64,000 nt of DNA, from the NCBI GenBank assembly GCA_037954665.1, contig JBBMOL010000018.1, forward strand, positions 2,976,001 to 3,040,000, written 5' to 3'. The notes under the pieces are model-generated. The model saw only the letters and a list, made by a program, of their open reading frames with translations, searched no databases and had not been told where the DNA came from. This stretch comes from Laguncularia racemosa. Its lineage: Eukaryota; Streptophyta; Magnoliopsida; Myrtales; Combretaceae. Of this stretch, positions 21,558 through 35,250 are shown piece by piece (the stretch's first letter is position 1; each line of letters opens with the position of its first letter). The translations under genes and the position numbers were made by a program.

Positions 21558-21570
21558 CTCTCCCCCCCTT
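21558..21570 (-). promoter_or_regulatory. Polypurine tract of the LARD-like element
   Basis: ctctccccccctt on the plus strand reads AAGGGGGGGAGAG on the minus strand, directly before the LTR start TGTAAAGTTCC. Confidence 0.75.
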
Positions 21571-22502
21571 CAAGAGGTTTCATCTTCAAAACTTCACCAT
21601 AGTTGTCTCTTTTACTTTTTTACCTTTTTATTAAATTTTCATGTTTTGAACTCAAGTTCGGTGTTTCGTATATAACCCCATATACGTAAACGAGATTGGT
21701 AAATTTAGGGTTTATATATTTGTGTAATTTAGTTTTATTGATCAAATGATCAAGCTATGGTAATGAGTGAAATATATTTTTATACCTAATGATTTAGTTT
21801 TTTGTTTCTTACTTTTGCTAATATACCTATTTTAATGAGGATCTGGTTTTTCTTAGATTTAGCCTATTTAGTAGTTCTATTTTATACTTTTTTCCTTATT
21901 GTTTTAGTTGAGGTCGTAATGTCATTCTGACACTATGATATTGTACATTAATACAGTTTACCAAGGTGCTATTGGTAATGGTATTTCAAATTGGGATTTT
22001 GACAACACAAAAGTGATGTCATATTTTTCCCTAAAGTATTCGTCTACGATCTATGGAACTTCATACCATTCAGTGAAGTTCTCTTTATGGTGGTCTTTCT
22101 ATTGTAAAGCCTATCACTAAGGAGTTGTTCTCATATTCCTTTCTACGCTACATAGATTCATTCCTAGGTCCTATGGGTTATAGGACTACATTGGCCTCGT
22201 CTACTTCCTGGAGTGCCATTACGTTCCTCTTGATGGTAGTGTCGTCCTCAAAGCTCAATTGTTACAACTCGTCATTTATCACATTTTATAATATCCTTTA
22301 CGTAGTTTCTAATTATGATATAAGGTTTACGGGCTAGTGTTTGTTGAGTAACTTAAAAATAGAAGGATCTCTAGAGTAATAAATATATATACATATATAT
22401 AGACTATCGTCTAAGACTTTTACAATTTTTACTCATACAATCTACCTAGGTTCTACTCCATCTCACTATTTGGTAGGTTGCTCCTATCTTTAACAACTTA
22501 AA
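21571..22502 (-). other. Internal domain of the LARD-like element, non-coding
   Basis: About 930 bp without recognisable gag or pol motifs on either strand. The longest frames are 61 and 70 codons and show no conserved pattern. Such a short internal region would contain little beyond packaging and dimerisation signals. Confidence 0.55.
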
Positions 22503-22514
22503 GCTCTTATACCA
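22503..22514 (-). promoter_or_regulatory. Primer-binding site of the LARD-like element
   Basis: GCTCTTATACCA on the plus strand reads TGGTATAAGAGC on the minus strand. This is the initiator tRNA-Met type site TGGTATCAGAGC with one change, 7 bp from the right LTR. Confidence 0.78.
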
Positions 22515-24493
22515 AATTTTCTATCACGCCCTAAAAGGGGGGCTTAGAAGTTTCTACTAAAATCATCATAGCACGTGTGCACCTATTACATGATAATCGT
22601 CTTACGAGCTAAAAATCATAAGACTCTAAGTAAATAATTACACTTTTGACTAATCATAGTTCATATAATTAGATAATAAAATATAACTATGGATCTAGTA
22701 TCCCACGGTCAACCATGATCACAGAGAATTAGTATCACCTACCAACTAGTAAAATGAAATAAATCCTAAGTTTCATAACTTCAATTTTACATTAGGGTCC
22801 TAAAATAACATTTCATCCAAATAATCTATCCTTCACAATTCTTAATTTGTCATTCTAATCCTCCAAAAACTCTTGACACTTCACATCTTATCCTATCCCA
22901 AGCTTTCTAAATCGCTACCAGCAAAAAGGGTCTATAGACGGGTGAGCACACTATGGCTCAATAAATGGGATGGTAACACTTTCAATGCTACATACACATA
23001 AGCAATTTCAAATCAAGTTATTAAATCATATGCTATGCATGACAACCACATAAATGCAGCATCTCACATGATCTTCCGATTGCCGACGTGAAGTCTAGGG
23101 TTTACACCCTCCTTGACCTTAGGTTAAGGATTCTGAAGCCACCATCTGTACCCGAGTCTTACTCATATCTTCATTACTCTTATCACTTATTTATACTGTG
23201 ACTTAGCTTTAATCTTTTAAGCTTAGATGCCTCAATACACTGATCAATTACACCTTCAAGAGACAGGTCAGACTCGAAACCATCAAGGTGCAACAATCTC
23301 CTAATCACATAGTTCACACTTGGTGGAATAGTGATCCTCTGATCACTTTTGGCGCATCCTATAGTAATGATGGCCTTCAATCTCATGCGATGTCTCATGG
23401 AAATGCATGTCAAGTTTTAATCAAGTCCACTTCTTGAATTAATTGATTCATGGTGACCAAACAATATATATAGTCACATCCAATTTCCATTCAAGGTAAT
23501 GAAGAAGCTACCAATCATTTAAAATCTACCACTCCAAGAACAATCCATAGGAACCCAATGAAGTCCCATAAACATTCCACTACATCTCATTTTCACACTT
23601 ATCACAACATGCAAAGATCATGCATTTCACATCACAAAGTAAACAAGGAACTAGACCTAGCGGATGGGAACCATCCAGCTATACATCAGGTTTAAGTTAA
23701 TTTGACACCTCTGTGCCATTTGTCTTAAATATTAAATCAACCACTCAAGATTGATTTACGATTATCATTCGTGACACCTCTATGTCATCACACTTCTCAA
23801 GTGCTTAGCTATTTAGACATCTGAGAGCCAACAAGGTCTTCTCTTATATCCCTTCTAACTCCTCAATACATCTAGGTTCGTAAAATAACTTTAACTAAAG
23901 GATAATTTACTAAACACCTTCCTTCACTTACTTAAGAAGGCAAGAAAATAGAATTGTTAAGTTGCAAAATCATAGTTACACTCATGATTTGTATAATTAT
24001 TTACATGGGTGTATTCTATAGATATAACATGAAAATAATTTACCTAAGAGTATTTGCATATTCAGAAGTAAACTCTCATATGTATACAAAATGATATTTA
24101 TATATCCTATTCTAGCTATACATACCTACACGGTAGCTATAGAGGGAAAAGTTAAGTTTATATATTTTTGTTTAGTTTGAAGAAAAAAATTTCAAATCGT
24201 GATATTAGACATGTAGTAATAGCACTAACAAGATGGTGCAAAGTGCTATCTACCTTAGCCCATTCTAATTTCTATATCAATACACTTGTATTTACCTGTA
24301 ATTTACCTAATTACTAGTTTCTTCGTAACTTCTTTCCTAAACTCAATTAACCCCACTATATAACTTAAACTTAACAAAAATCACATTCAATTGCAACTAC
24401 AACAAAGCAAATGAATTCACATACATAGCATATCAACATGTAACACAACATTGTAACATATCATTAAGTTTCCCACTCACCGGTTTAGGGTCG

Positions 24494-24860
24494 TCATAGT
24501 CTTAGTCGGAGTCGAGTGATTCCAGCGGGTAACCCGTTTACTTTCCTCTTGAAATCAGTGTCTCTCTGCAATGCTTCCTCAACCAAGTCATACAAGGTAG
24601 CATCTCCAATTAACTTTGGTACTTTCCTAGCACTTGATATATGTACTCCACTCACAATGCGTCTAATGGCAAGGCGTGAAGTCTCCTCCTTAAGGAACTT
24701 TGGGTGAACAAGTGAAACATTGATCACTTCTTCAAAGTGATTCTGATATAAGGTTTCAAAAGGGATGACTTTCCTACGAAACATTGCTTCCAACACCCCA
24801 AGTTGCTGTGATCGACTGTCTACTTTCTTTGTGTAGAAGTCGAGCAATAGAACGTCTCCG
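24494..24860 (-). pseudogene. Unidentified gene fragment in the right LARD LTR (best copy)
   Basis: This is the longest uninterrupted version, about 117 codons without stop on the minus strand. The order is VGDVLLLDFYTKKVDSRSQQ, LGVLEAMFRRKVIPFETLYQ, NHFEEVINVSLVHPKFLKEE, TSRLAIRRIVSGVHISSARK and VPKLIGDATLYDLVEEAL. I do not recognise the family. There is no true ATG at its start. The reading is open from a possible acceptor aatttgg/taggtcg to a region rich in GTAA/GTGAG, as for an internal exon. Its survival as an open frame in an LTR is notable, but the two sister copies are broken. Confidence 0.4.
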
Positions 24861-25282
24861 ACCTACCAAATTCAGAATTCCTGCTTCCATATAAGTAAGA
24901 TACCCTTAGAAAGGACAATTAAAGGTCATGCATTAGGATATTTAACTAAGAATGTTCTTCCTCAACATCCTTTAAACATTCTATTATGAAACCCATTCCA
25001 TTCCAAATATCCCCCTGGCCATCATCATCTTAGACGTTGCTTGAATCATCCCCTTTACCATCTACACCAACATAAACGCCTCTCCTTTACATGAAGCATC
25101 TTTGAACTTTTCGTTTATCAATTTGTCTTTAATATCTTCCAACAAACTACTTGTAGGACAACCCATAGGATTTAGTAGTCATTAAAGGTTTATATCACCT
25201 TCTTTCTTCTCTCCTTTATTGACATCTCCACCTATAGGGTTTCCCATCCTTTCTACTGGTTTTCATCCTCACTCATGCTTCC

Positions 25283-26160
25283 ATTACCATACATACACTA
25301 ACCATACCCACACACCACGCATGCACCTACACATACACATACACACAACCATACTATACACCTATTTACACGCACACACAACTGCACTTTGCAATCCTCT
25401 TTTCTCGTTAGGTCCACTCGTACCCATACACACCACTAGTGCATACATACACACATACTCCACATATGTCTCACACCACCGACACACACACACACACACG
25501 CACATACTCCATATATACCTCACACCACCAATACGTACATACCCACATACTCCGCACACACTACACACACCCTCCATACACATACAAACATACTCGCATA
25601 TACCCCACACACCTTCCATACGCATGTACTCATACCCGCATGCACCACACACCATCCATGCACCTACACACATACCGTATACACCACACACCTTCCATAC
25701 ACATACACACACACCTACACTCACTATACTCCACCTCACACTCATACACATATACCCGCGCTCACTATACACCACCTCATAAGCAGACACACATTCTCTC
25801 ATACACCACACACCACCCATACACATACACACATACCCACACTCACGACACATCATCCTTACACGTACACACATACCGCACATACTACACACCTTCCATA
25901 CACATACACACATACTGCACACACCTCACACCATCTCATACATATATACACATTCCATACACACCACACACCATCCATACACACACATACATACCGCACA
26001 CACCACACACCTTCCATAAACAAACACACATACCCGCGCACACCTCACACCACCTCATACACATACACACATTCCGCATACACCACACACCATCCATACA
26101 CACACACACATACCACACACACCACACACATGCACACATACTCACACACACTACACACTC
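25283..26160. repeat. CA-rich minisatellite in the right LARD LTR
   Basis: Sister of 19060-20056, slightly shorter, with the same cacaccatccatacac building blocks. Long H/T-rich frames in it are compositional artefacts. Confidence 0.9.
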
Positions 26161-27523
26161 GACTCTTTCTTTCCCTTACCCCTTCTTACACTACTGTTAT
26201 GGGCATCATGGTCGCCGTTGCTGTTGTGGTTATTATAGCCGTTGCTGTGGCTATTGGGTCATTGTTGCCTTCCTCCTCCCTTGTGCACACACACACACCA
26301 TGCAAGCATTAAACACTTCTCTCTCTCTCGCCAAAACACTACTCCTTACAGACACATCACCATCATGCCCACATCGAAGCAAGGGACTAAATATAGCAAT
26401 GGCCACTCACAGATTTCTTCTCAAACGTTGCTCGTAGGGTATTACTGCCATCGTGGTTGTCATTGCTATCATCACCGTTGTCGTTGCCGCTATTGTTGCA
26501 GTCGTGGCCATCGTTGTTGCTGCCGTTGTTGTGTGGTCATTGTTCAGGTCATCGTTACTGCTATTGTTGTTGTTGTGGTTGTCGTCATGACTACCGTTGT
26601 TGTGTGGTTGTCACCGCCGTTGCTAACACCACTGGAAGCATGCGATCGCGCATGCCGACATCCCCACCTCCACTTGCGGCTCCTTCTTCCAACTCGATGA
26701 TGATGATCCGGATGAAGCTGAGGACGAGACGCGATGGACAGTAGAGTCCCAAACCTGCTGCTTCTGCCATCAAGGGAGAAGACCGAGAAGACGTGACTTG
26801 AAGCTGCTGAAGGAGACGTAACTCAGATGAAGAAGAAGAAGAAAAAGAAAGAGAAAACGAAAGAGGGAGAGAGGGTAGGACAGGATAGCTAAGAAGATGC
26901 AGCTGTCGCTGCTGTGCCTGACGTGATGGACGGATGAGACGGCAGCAGATTTAAAAACCTATTTTTTTTTTACAGTTGTGCATATATATATTTATATTAT
27001 ATCATAATTATATTTTATATAAAAAAATATTTCTATTTTAGTATTCCACACGCATACAAGGATATCTTTAAATTTTGCATTTTTAGAGTTTTATTATGAA
27101 AGCTTACATCTAAGCTAATCTGATTATCCCGAACATAAATATTTACTCTAAATTTTTATTTAAAATTCCAAGTTCTATGATTTAAATTAATTTCATTATT
27201 TAACTTAATATTGTTAGAAAATTATGTTTCAGAGAATTTATCCTTTTAATTTAATTTACCCAAACTAAAGTTAGGACGTACAATTATTTTTATTTAGCAT
27301 TTCTATATCTATATTCAAATATTTTTCAATTGCTTTACTTCCTAAATTTATTCGGTAATATATTTCATATAATTCAATTTATTACATTTGTTATCTTCTT
27401 TTCTTTGCAAAGTTTGTTCTTTCTAATTATTTTTTTAATCTATTATTATCGCAAATTATTAAAATAATAATTACGTATCGATATATTTGAATTGTTTTCA
27501 TACATTTCTCAAAGTTTTTAATA

Positions 27524-29536
27524 AAGAAACAAAAGAACCATGCCCTACAAACATTTAACCCCATGTTGAAAGCCAAAATCCATTTAGTTTTGTTACTAAA
27601 AATTGAACCAGGCATAAGAGAACGTATTAAATTTTGCCAAAGCCTTACTTGGTAATAATATTTGTTATGTAAAAGTCACATAGGAAGGGGAAAAGATTAG
27701 GATATCCAAAACAAATCATAAAGTAGAAAACAAATGCTTTTTGATTCCATTATTTAGCCAATAGAAATAAATCTAAAGTCGAAATGATTTTTAGTTGATT
27801 AAACATGCAAAAGATTAGAAGATGTTCCTATATACCAACAATCTTGTGCTTTGTTGCAAACTATCATGGTAGTTCTAAAAGAATAATTTAATATTCAAGG
27901 CAAAATATTGAAATAAGAGAAAATGGTCCATGATATTGATAAGCCACATGGATGGATTTCCATTGCTTAAGGCAAGTGTTCAATTTCATCCACAAGCTCC
28001 ATATCCTTAATATCCAAGTGATGACAAATAAGATTATGCCATATATTGACAGAAATGGAGCCATTGCTTCACTTGTCGCTTCAATATCCATGTGATGACA
28101 AATAACATCACGTAATAAATTGATAGCTACCATACAAATAGTGTCGATTCAATATTCATGTGATGAGAAATAAGATCATGCAATAAATTGATAGAAATCT
28201 AACCATTGTTTCAACTTACCCTTCAATATCCATGTGGGGACAAATAAGATCGTGCAATCAATGCATAGAAATGGAGCCATTCTTTCACCTTTCAAAATCG
28301 ATGTGATGACGAATAAGATCATGCATTAAATTGATAGAAATGGAATCAATGTTTCATCTTTCACTTCAATATCGATATGATGACAAATAAGATCGTGCAA
28401 TAAATTGACAAAAATTGAACCATTGCTTCACCTATTTCTTCCATATCGATGTGTTGACAAATAAGATCATGCAATAAATTGATAGAAATGGAATCAATGT
28501 TTCACCTATCGCTTCAGCATCAATGTGATGACGGATAAGAACGTGCAATAAATTGATAAAAATGGAATCATTGTATCACTTGTCACTTCAATATCACTGT
28601 GATGACAGACAAGATTATAAATTGATAAAAATGGAGTCATTGTTTCACCTTCTTGTGACTCTTTGAAACATGCTCAAGTGAGCTACCATTTGTTGCTTCC
28701 TGGAAGTGTCGCCCATATAATCACTATATTATTAGAACACATATGATTACAAAAACGATATATTTCCCATTCGTATTTGGTTTATGCACACCCAATAATG
28801 AAGAAATGCACTAGTGTGTATATGAATATCTAGTATGATTATGTAGATATTGAATCCAAATAATTAAGACCAAACTCTTTTGAGGACAATATAGCACTTG
28901 CTGCAAAGCAAAGTACTTGGGTGGGGGGCAATGGAAATAAGTAATTTGAAAGGAAAAGCATGTATTCATTGAAAAAAAAAATGATGGAAAAACTTTAGTT
29001 TTCCGTGTAAGAATGTCAAAAAAGATTCAATCGTCCGATCTATGAAGTAAAAGTATACCATTAGTTAGTTAAAACCATAAGTTAAAAGCTTCATTAACAT
29101 AATGAGAATTTGTTACTAAAAACTAATGTATGGAAAAATTTAAAGTTTTGGTAACATGTTGAGAATTTATTACTATCTTGCTATTAAATAAAGATCAAAC
29201 TTCATTAACTTACACCGTTGATAAACATAAGTCTATTTATTTGACAAATAAAATTATACACAAATTTATTACCACTCTTTTTAGAAAAGGGAGAATGCAT
29301 GGCTTACAATCACAGAACAAGTTTTCTCTACATGCCGTTGAGACCTACTAATAATTTATGAAATTCAAATATGATTGAGCTATTGAAAAATAATTCATAT
29401 TGCCAAATATTTTATTTTATTTTTAATTGGAAACTATCTGGCAACCTACTCAATTCAAGCAAAATTTTATTTGCATATCAAAATATGGTATACTTAAAAA
29501 TAAAGTTTTGAAAATATAGTTAAACTATATTATCAT
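27524..29536 (+). repeat. Dispersed repeat R, copy 2 (5' truncated)
   Basis: The copy begins at agaaacaaaagaaccatgcc, in the middle of the R unit, and runs through the 74-bp array (about 28005-28640) and the tail gattacaaaaacgatatatt to aactatattatcatca. Copy 3 follows head to tail. No coding sequence was seen. Confidence 0.8.
28005..28640 (+). repeat. 74-bp tandem array in R copy 2
   Basis: The units are of the same type as at 15504-16192, with one to two units fewer. Individual units match units of the other arrays better than they match each other by eye (for example the ccatgtggggacaaataaga unit), so the array is old and was copied with the whole R unit. Confidence 0.82.
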
Positions 29537-31896
29537 CATATGCAACCTTATTGTCATGAGAAAAAACAGAGGAATAAAAAAAAACCTTGAAATAGTGAAG
29601 GCAAAATCATCAATCAAGAATTAAACCCCTCACCTTTATCATTCGAAAATTTTAATAATTTAAGGCGTGAAAAGTCTAACTACAAGTTTCAGTATTTAAA
29701 AGTGCATGACGTTTTTCTTTTTTTTTTAGTTACTTAGAAAATTTTTCTTACTATTGGCTATAATGTTTTGATTAGTAGATCTCATGTATTATCTTTTAAA
29801 GTCATATTCAATACTCGATATTATTATAAAATAAAACTTTGAACTTTCTGTCTATGAATAACCAAATGCTAATAAAAATAAATAAATAAAAGTGTCAGAC
29901 AAAAGAGCAGGATGGACTTTAAAATAGCCATCATCTTTAAATAACGCAAACAAAAAAACAAACAAAAAAGAAATAACAAAAAAAAAAAGAAATTGAATAA
30001 ACCACTAACCAAAATATAAATAAAGAAACAAAAGAAGCATGCCCTACAAACATTTAACCCCATGCTACAATCCAAAATCCATTTAGTTTTGTTACTAAAA
30101 ATTGAAAGGCAGAAGAGAACGCATTAAATTTTGCCAAGGCCTTACTTGGTAATAATATTTGTTACGTAAAAGTCATAAAGGAAGGGGGAAAAAATTGAGA
30201 TATCCAAAACAAATCATAAAGTAGAATACAAATGCTTTCTAATTCCATTATTTAGCTAATAGAAATAAATCTAAAGCCGAAATGGTTTTTAGTTGATTAA
30301 ACATGCAGAAGATGTTCCTATGGACCAGCAATTTTGTGCTTTGTTGCAAACTATCATGGTAGTTCTAAAAGAATAATTTAATATTCAAGGCAAAATATTG
30401 AAATAAGAGAAAATGTTTCATGGTATTAAAAAGCCACATGGAGGGATTTCCATTGCTTATGCCATATATTGACAGAAATGGAGCCATTGCTTCACTTGTC
30501 GCTTCAATATCCATGTGATGACAAATAATAACATGCAATAAATTGACAGTTACCATACAAATAATGTCAATTCAATATCCATGTGAGGACAAATTAGATC
30601 GAGCAATGAATCAATAGAAATGGAGCCATTCTTTCACCCTTCAAAATCGATGTGATGACGAATAAGATCATGCACTAAACCGATAGAAATGGAGTCAATG
30701 TTTCATCTCTCACTTCAATATCGATATGATGACACGTAAAATTGTGCAATAAATTGACAGAAATTGAACCATTGCTTCATCTATTGCTTCCATATTGATG
30801 TGTTGACAAATAAAATCATGAAATAAATTGATAGAAATGGAATCATCATTTCACTTATCGCTTCAATATCAATGTGATGACAAATAAGATCGTGCGATAA
30901 ATTGATAAAAATGAAATTATTGTATCACCCGCCACTTCAATGTCATTGTGATGACAAACAAGATTATAAATTGATAAAAATGGAGTCATTGTTTCACCTT
31001 CTTGTGACTTTTTGAAACATGCTCAAATGAGCTACCATTTATTGGTTCGTTGAAGTGTTGCCCTTGTAAGCACGTAGATGTACATTATTACAGCAAATAT
31101 GATTACAAAAATGATATATTTCCCATTCATATTTGGTTTATGCACCCTCAATAATGAAGAAATGCACTGATGCGTATATGAATATCTAGTTGATTATGTA
31201 GATATTGCATCCGTATAATTAAGACCAAACTCTTTAAGGAATATTTAGCTCTTGCTCGAAGGCAAAGTAATTGAGTGGGGCCAATGGAAATAAGTAATTT
31301 GAAAGGAAAAGCATATATACATATTTAAAAAAAAAAAAGACAGAAAAACTCTAATTTTCCATGTAAGAATGTCAAAAAAAGATTTAACTATTTGATATAA
31401 GAAGTAAAAGTACAGATTTTTTTAGTTAAAAGCACAAATTAAAAGCTTCATTAACATATGGAGAATTTATTAATAAAAAACTAATGTTTACAAAAATTTA
31501 AAGTTTCGTTAGCATATTGAGAATTTATTACTATCTTGGTATTAAATAAAGATCAAATTTCATTAATTTACACAGTTGATAGAGATTGGTCTATTTATTT
31601 GTTAAATAATATTACACACAAAATTGTTACCGGTCCTTCTAGAAAAGGGAGAATAGATGCCTTACACTCACAAAATATTTTTTTCTCTACATAATGTTGA
31701 GACCTACTAATAATTTATGAAATTCAAATGTATTTGAAATACTGAAAAATTATTCATATTACCAAATATTTTATTTTATGTTTAATAGGAAACCATTTGG
31801 CAACCTACTCAATTCAAGCAAATTTTTATTTGCATATGAAAATATGCTATACCTAAAAATAAAGTTTAAAAAATGTTGTTAAACTATATTATCACG
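29537..31896 (+). repeat. Dispersed repeat R, copy 3 (full 2.36-kb unit)
   Basis: From tgcaaccttattgtcatgag to the next tgcgaccttattgttatgag is 2360 bp, the head-to-tail period of R. It contains the segment shared with 449-1101, the 74-bp array (about 30455-30990, shortened) and the AT-rich tail. No reading frame above 70 codons and no protein motif was found. It is the only complete unit in the window. Confidence 0.82.
30455..30990 (+). repeat. 74-bp tandem array in R copy 3
   Basis: The array type is the same as at 15504-16192 and 28005-28640, with fewer units. One unit near the start seems removed by an in-register deletion. Confidence 0.8.
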
Positions 31897-32417
31897 ATAT
31901 GCGACCTTATTGTTATGAGAAAAAATAGAGGAACAAAAACACGGTGAAATAGTAAAAGCAAAATCATCAATAAAAAATGAAATATCTTATCTTTAAAAGA
32001 GAAATGCACAATACCTATGGGTAAAGTAATCATCATTCGAAAATTTTGTCATGAGTAATAATTTAAGGAGTGGATAGTTTAACTACAACTTTCAATAATT
32101 AAAAGAGCATCGCATTTTCCTTTTATTTTAGTTACAAAGAAATGATTTTTTACTTTGAGCTATAATGTTTTGATTCGTAGATCTCTTGTATTATCTTTTC
32201 GAAGTCATATTCAATACTCGATATTATTGTAAAATAAAAATTTGAACTTTCTACCTATGAACCAACAATGCTAATAAAATAAATAACTAAATAGATGTTT
32301 TAGACAAAAGAGCAAGATGGACTTTAAAATAGCTATCATCTTTCTAAAAAAAAAATCAATAAACCACTAACCAAAATATAAATAAATAAAAAAAAGAAGC
32401 ATGGCATACAAACATTT
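31897..32417 (+). repeat. Dispersed repeat R, copy 4 (3' truncated)
   Basis: It matches 449-970 and 29537-30055 and ends at atacaaacatttaa, where it changes within four shared bases (ttaa) into the LARD-type LTR sequence ttaatcgagtcc. Confidence 0.8.
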
Positions 32418-33529
32418 AATCGAGTCCACTTCTTGAATTAATTGATTCATGGTGACCAAACAATATATATAGTCGCATCCAATTTCCATTCAAGGTAATG
32501 AAGAAGCTACCAATCATTTAAAATCTACCACTCCAAGAACAATTCGTAGGGACCCAGTGAAGTCCCATAAACATTCCACTACATCTCATTTTCACACTTA
32601 TCACAACATGCGAAGATCACGCATTTCACATCATAAAGTAAATAAGGAACTAGACCTAGCAGATGGGAACCATCCAGCTATATATCAGGTTTAAGTTAAT
32701 TTGACACTCTATGCATTGTCTTAAACGTTAAATCAACTACTCATGATTGATTTACGATTATCATTCGTGACACCTCTATGTCATCGCACTTCTCAAGTGC
32801 TCAGCTATTTAGACATCTGAGAGCCAACAAGGTCTTCTCTTATATTCCTTCTAACTCCTCAATACATCAAGGTTCATAACATAGATTTAACTAAAGGACA
32901 ATTTACTAGACACCTTCCTTCACTTACTTAAGAGGGCAAGAAAATAGAATTGTTAAGTTGTAAAATCATAATTACACTCATGATTTGTATAGTTATTTAC
33001 ATGAGTGTATTCTATAGATATAACATGAAAATAATTTGCCTAAGAGTATTTGCATATTCAGAAGTAAACTCTCATACGTATACATAATGATATTTATATA
33101 TCCTATTCTAGCTATACATACATACCTACACGATAGCTATAGAGGGAAAAGTTAAGTTTATATATTTTTGTTTAGTTTGAAGAAAACAATCTCAAATCGT
33201 GATATTAGACCTGTAGTAATAGCACTAACAAGATGGTGCAAAGTGCTATCTACCTTAGCCCATTCTAATTTCTATATCAATATACTCGTATTTACTTGTA
33301 ATTTACCTAATTACTAGTTTCTTCATAACTTCTTTTCTAAACTCAATTAACCCCACTATATAACTCAAACTTAATAAAAATCACATTCAATTGCAACTAC
33401 AACAAAGCAAATAAATTCACATACATAGCATATCAACACATAACACAACATTGTAGCATATCATTAAGTTTCCCTCTCACCTGTTTAAGGTCGTCATAGT
33501 CCTAGTCGGAGTCAAGCGATTCCAATGGG

Positions 33530-33850
33530 TAACCCTTTTACTTTCCTCTTGAAATCAATATCCTTCTACAATGCTTCCTCAACCAAACCATACAAGGCAG
33601 CATCTCCAATTAACTTTGGTACTTTCTTAGCACCTAATATGTGTACTCCACTTGCAATGCATCTAATGGCAAGGTGTGAAGTCACCTCCTTAAGGAACTT
33701 TGGGAGACAAGATTAGAAATGTTGATCACTTCTTCAAAGTGATTCCAATATAGGTTTTCAAAAGGAACAACCTTCCTACGAAACATTGCTTCTAACACCC
33801 TAAGTTGCTATGATCGACTATCTGCTTTCCTTGTATAGAAGTCGAGCAAT
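33530..33850 (-). pseudogene. Unidentified gene fragment in LARD-type LTR copy 3
   Basis: Minus-strand counterpart of 24494-24860, with the landmarks VEGVPLLDFYTRKADS and ARKVPKLIGDAALYGLV-like sequence. Frame breaks are present. Same unknown gene as the other two copies. Confidence 0.35.
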
Positions 33851-34284
33851 GGAACGCCTTCGACCTACTAAATTCGGAATTCCTTCTTCCGTATATGTAC
33901 GATACCCTTAGAAAGGACAATTAAAGGTCTTGCATTATGGTAGTTGACTAAGAATGTTCTTCCTCAACATCCTTTGAACATTCTATTGCGAAACCCATTT
34001 CATTCCAAATATCCCCTAAGCCATCATCTTGGACGTTGCTTGATTCGTCCCCTTCACCATCTACACTAACATAAACGCCTCTCCTTTACATGAAGCATTA
34101 TTAAACCTTTTGGTTTATCAATTTGTCTCTAATATCTTCTAACGAACAACTTGTAGGACAACCCGTAGGATTTAGTAGTCATTAAAGGTTTTATATCACC
34201 TTCTTTCTTCTCTCCTTTATTGACATCTCCACTTACAGGGTTTTCCGTCCTTTCTACTAGTTTTCATCCTCACTCATGCTTCTA

Positions 34285-35250
34285 TTACCATACATACACT
34301 AACCATTCCCACACACCATGCATGCACCTACACATGCATACACACAATCATACTATACACCTATTTACACGCACACACAACTGCACTTTGCAATCCGCTT
34401 TTCTTGTCGAGTCCACATGTCCCCACACACACCACTAGTGCATACATACATGTACTCCACACACGTCTCACACCACCAACACACACATACACATATACTC
34501 CACATACACCTCAAACCACCAATACGTATGTACCCACATACTCCACACACACTACACACACCCTCCATACACATACAGACATACCCGCATACACCCCACA
34601 GACCTTCCATACATATGTACTCATACCCGCATGCACCACACACCATCCATACACTTACACACATACCACATACACCATACACCTTTCATACGCATACACA
34701 CACACCTGCACTCACTATACTCCACCTCACACGCATACACACATTCTCGCACACACCACATACCACCCATACGCATACACATATACCCGCACTCACTATA
34801 CACCACCTCATACGCATACACACATTCTCGCACACACCACACACCACCCAAACACATGCACACATACCCACATTCACTATACACCATCCATACACACACA
34901 CACATACCGCGCACACCATATATCATCCATACACATACACACATACCGCACACACTACACACCTTCCATACACTTGCACACATACCCACACACAACTCTC
35001 ACCACCTCATACATATACATACGTTTTGTACACACTACACACCATCCATACACACATACTGCACACACCACACACCTTCCATACATAAACACACATACCC
35101 GTGCACACCTCACACCACCTCATACACATACACACATTCCGCACACACCACACACCATCCATACACACACAAACATACCGCACACACCACACACCACACA
35201 CCACACACCTTCCATACACATGCACACATACTCACATACACTACACACTC
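34285..35250. repeat. CA-rich minisatellite in LARD-type LTR copy 3
   Basis: Sister of 19060-20056 and 25283-26160, with the same building blocks and a run cacacaccacacaccaca near 35185-35205. Confidence 0.9.

Larger units (their letters stand above)
16289..27523 (-). mobile_element. LARD-like non-autonomous LTR retrotransposon with giant LTRs
   Basis: Two long direct repeats, 16289-21557 and 22522-27523, flank about 960 bp of non-coding sequence. Reading the minus strand, a PBS matching initiator tRNA-Met in 11 of 12 bases (22503-22514) follows the right LTR, and a G-rich polypurine tract (21558-21570) precedes the left LTR. Left-LTR termini are TG and CA. The right LTR has TA in place of TG and lacks its outer ~100 bp, so no target duplication can be shown. 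Without gag or pol it would depend on another element. Large retrotransposon derivatives (LARDs) are the closest known class, but their internal part is usually longer than their LTR. Confidence 0.75.
22522..27523 (-). repeat. Right (5') LTR of the LARD-like element, outer end missing
   Basis: It starts TATCACGCCCTAAAAGGGG (the TG has become TA) and can be followed against 16289-21557 to aaagtttttaata. The last ~100 bp of the left LTR (from tagcgagattatc to ctttaca) are missing. At about 27523 the sequence passes into R copy 2 through a short shared ata(a). The same junction recurs at 36638. Confidence 0.75.
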
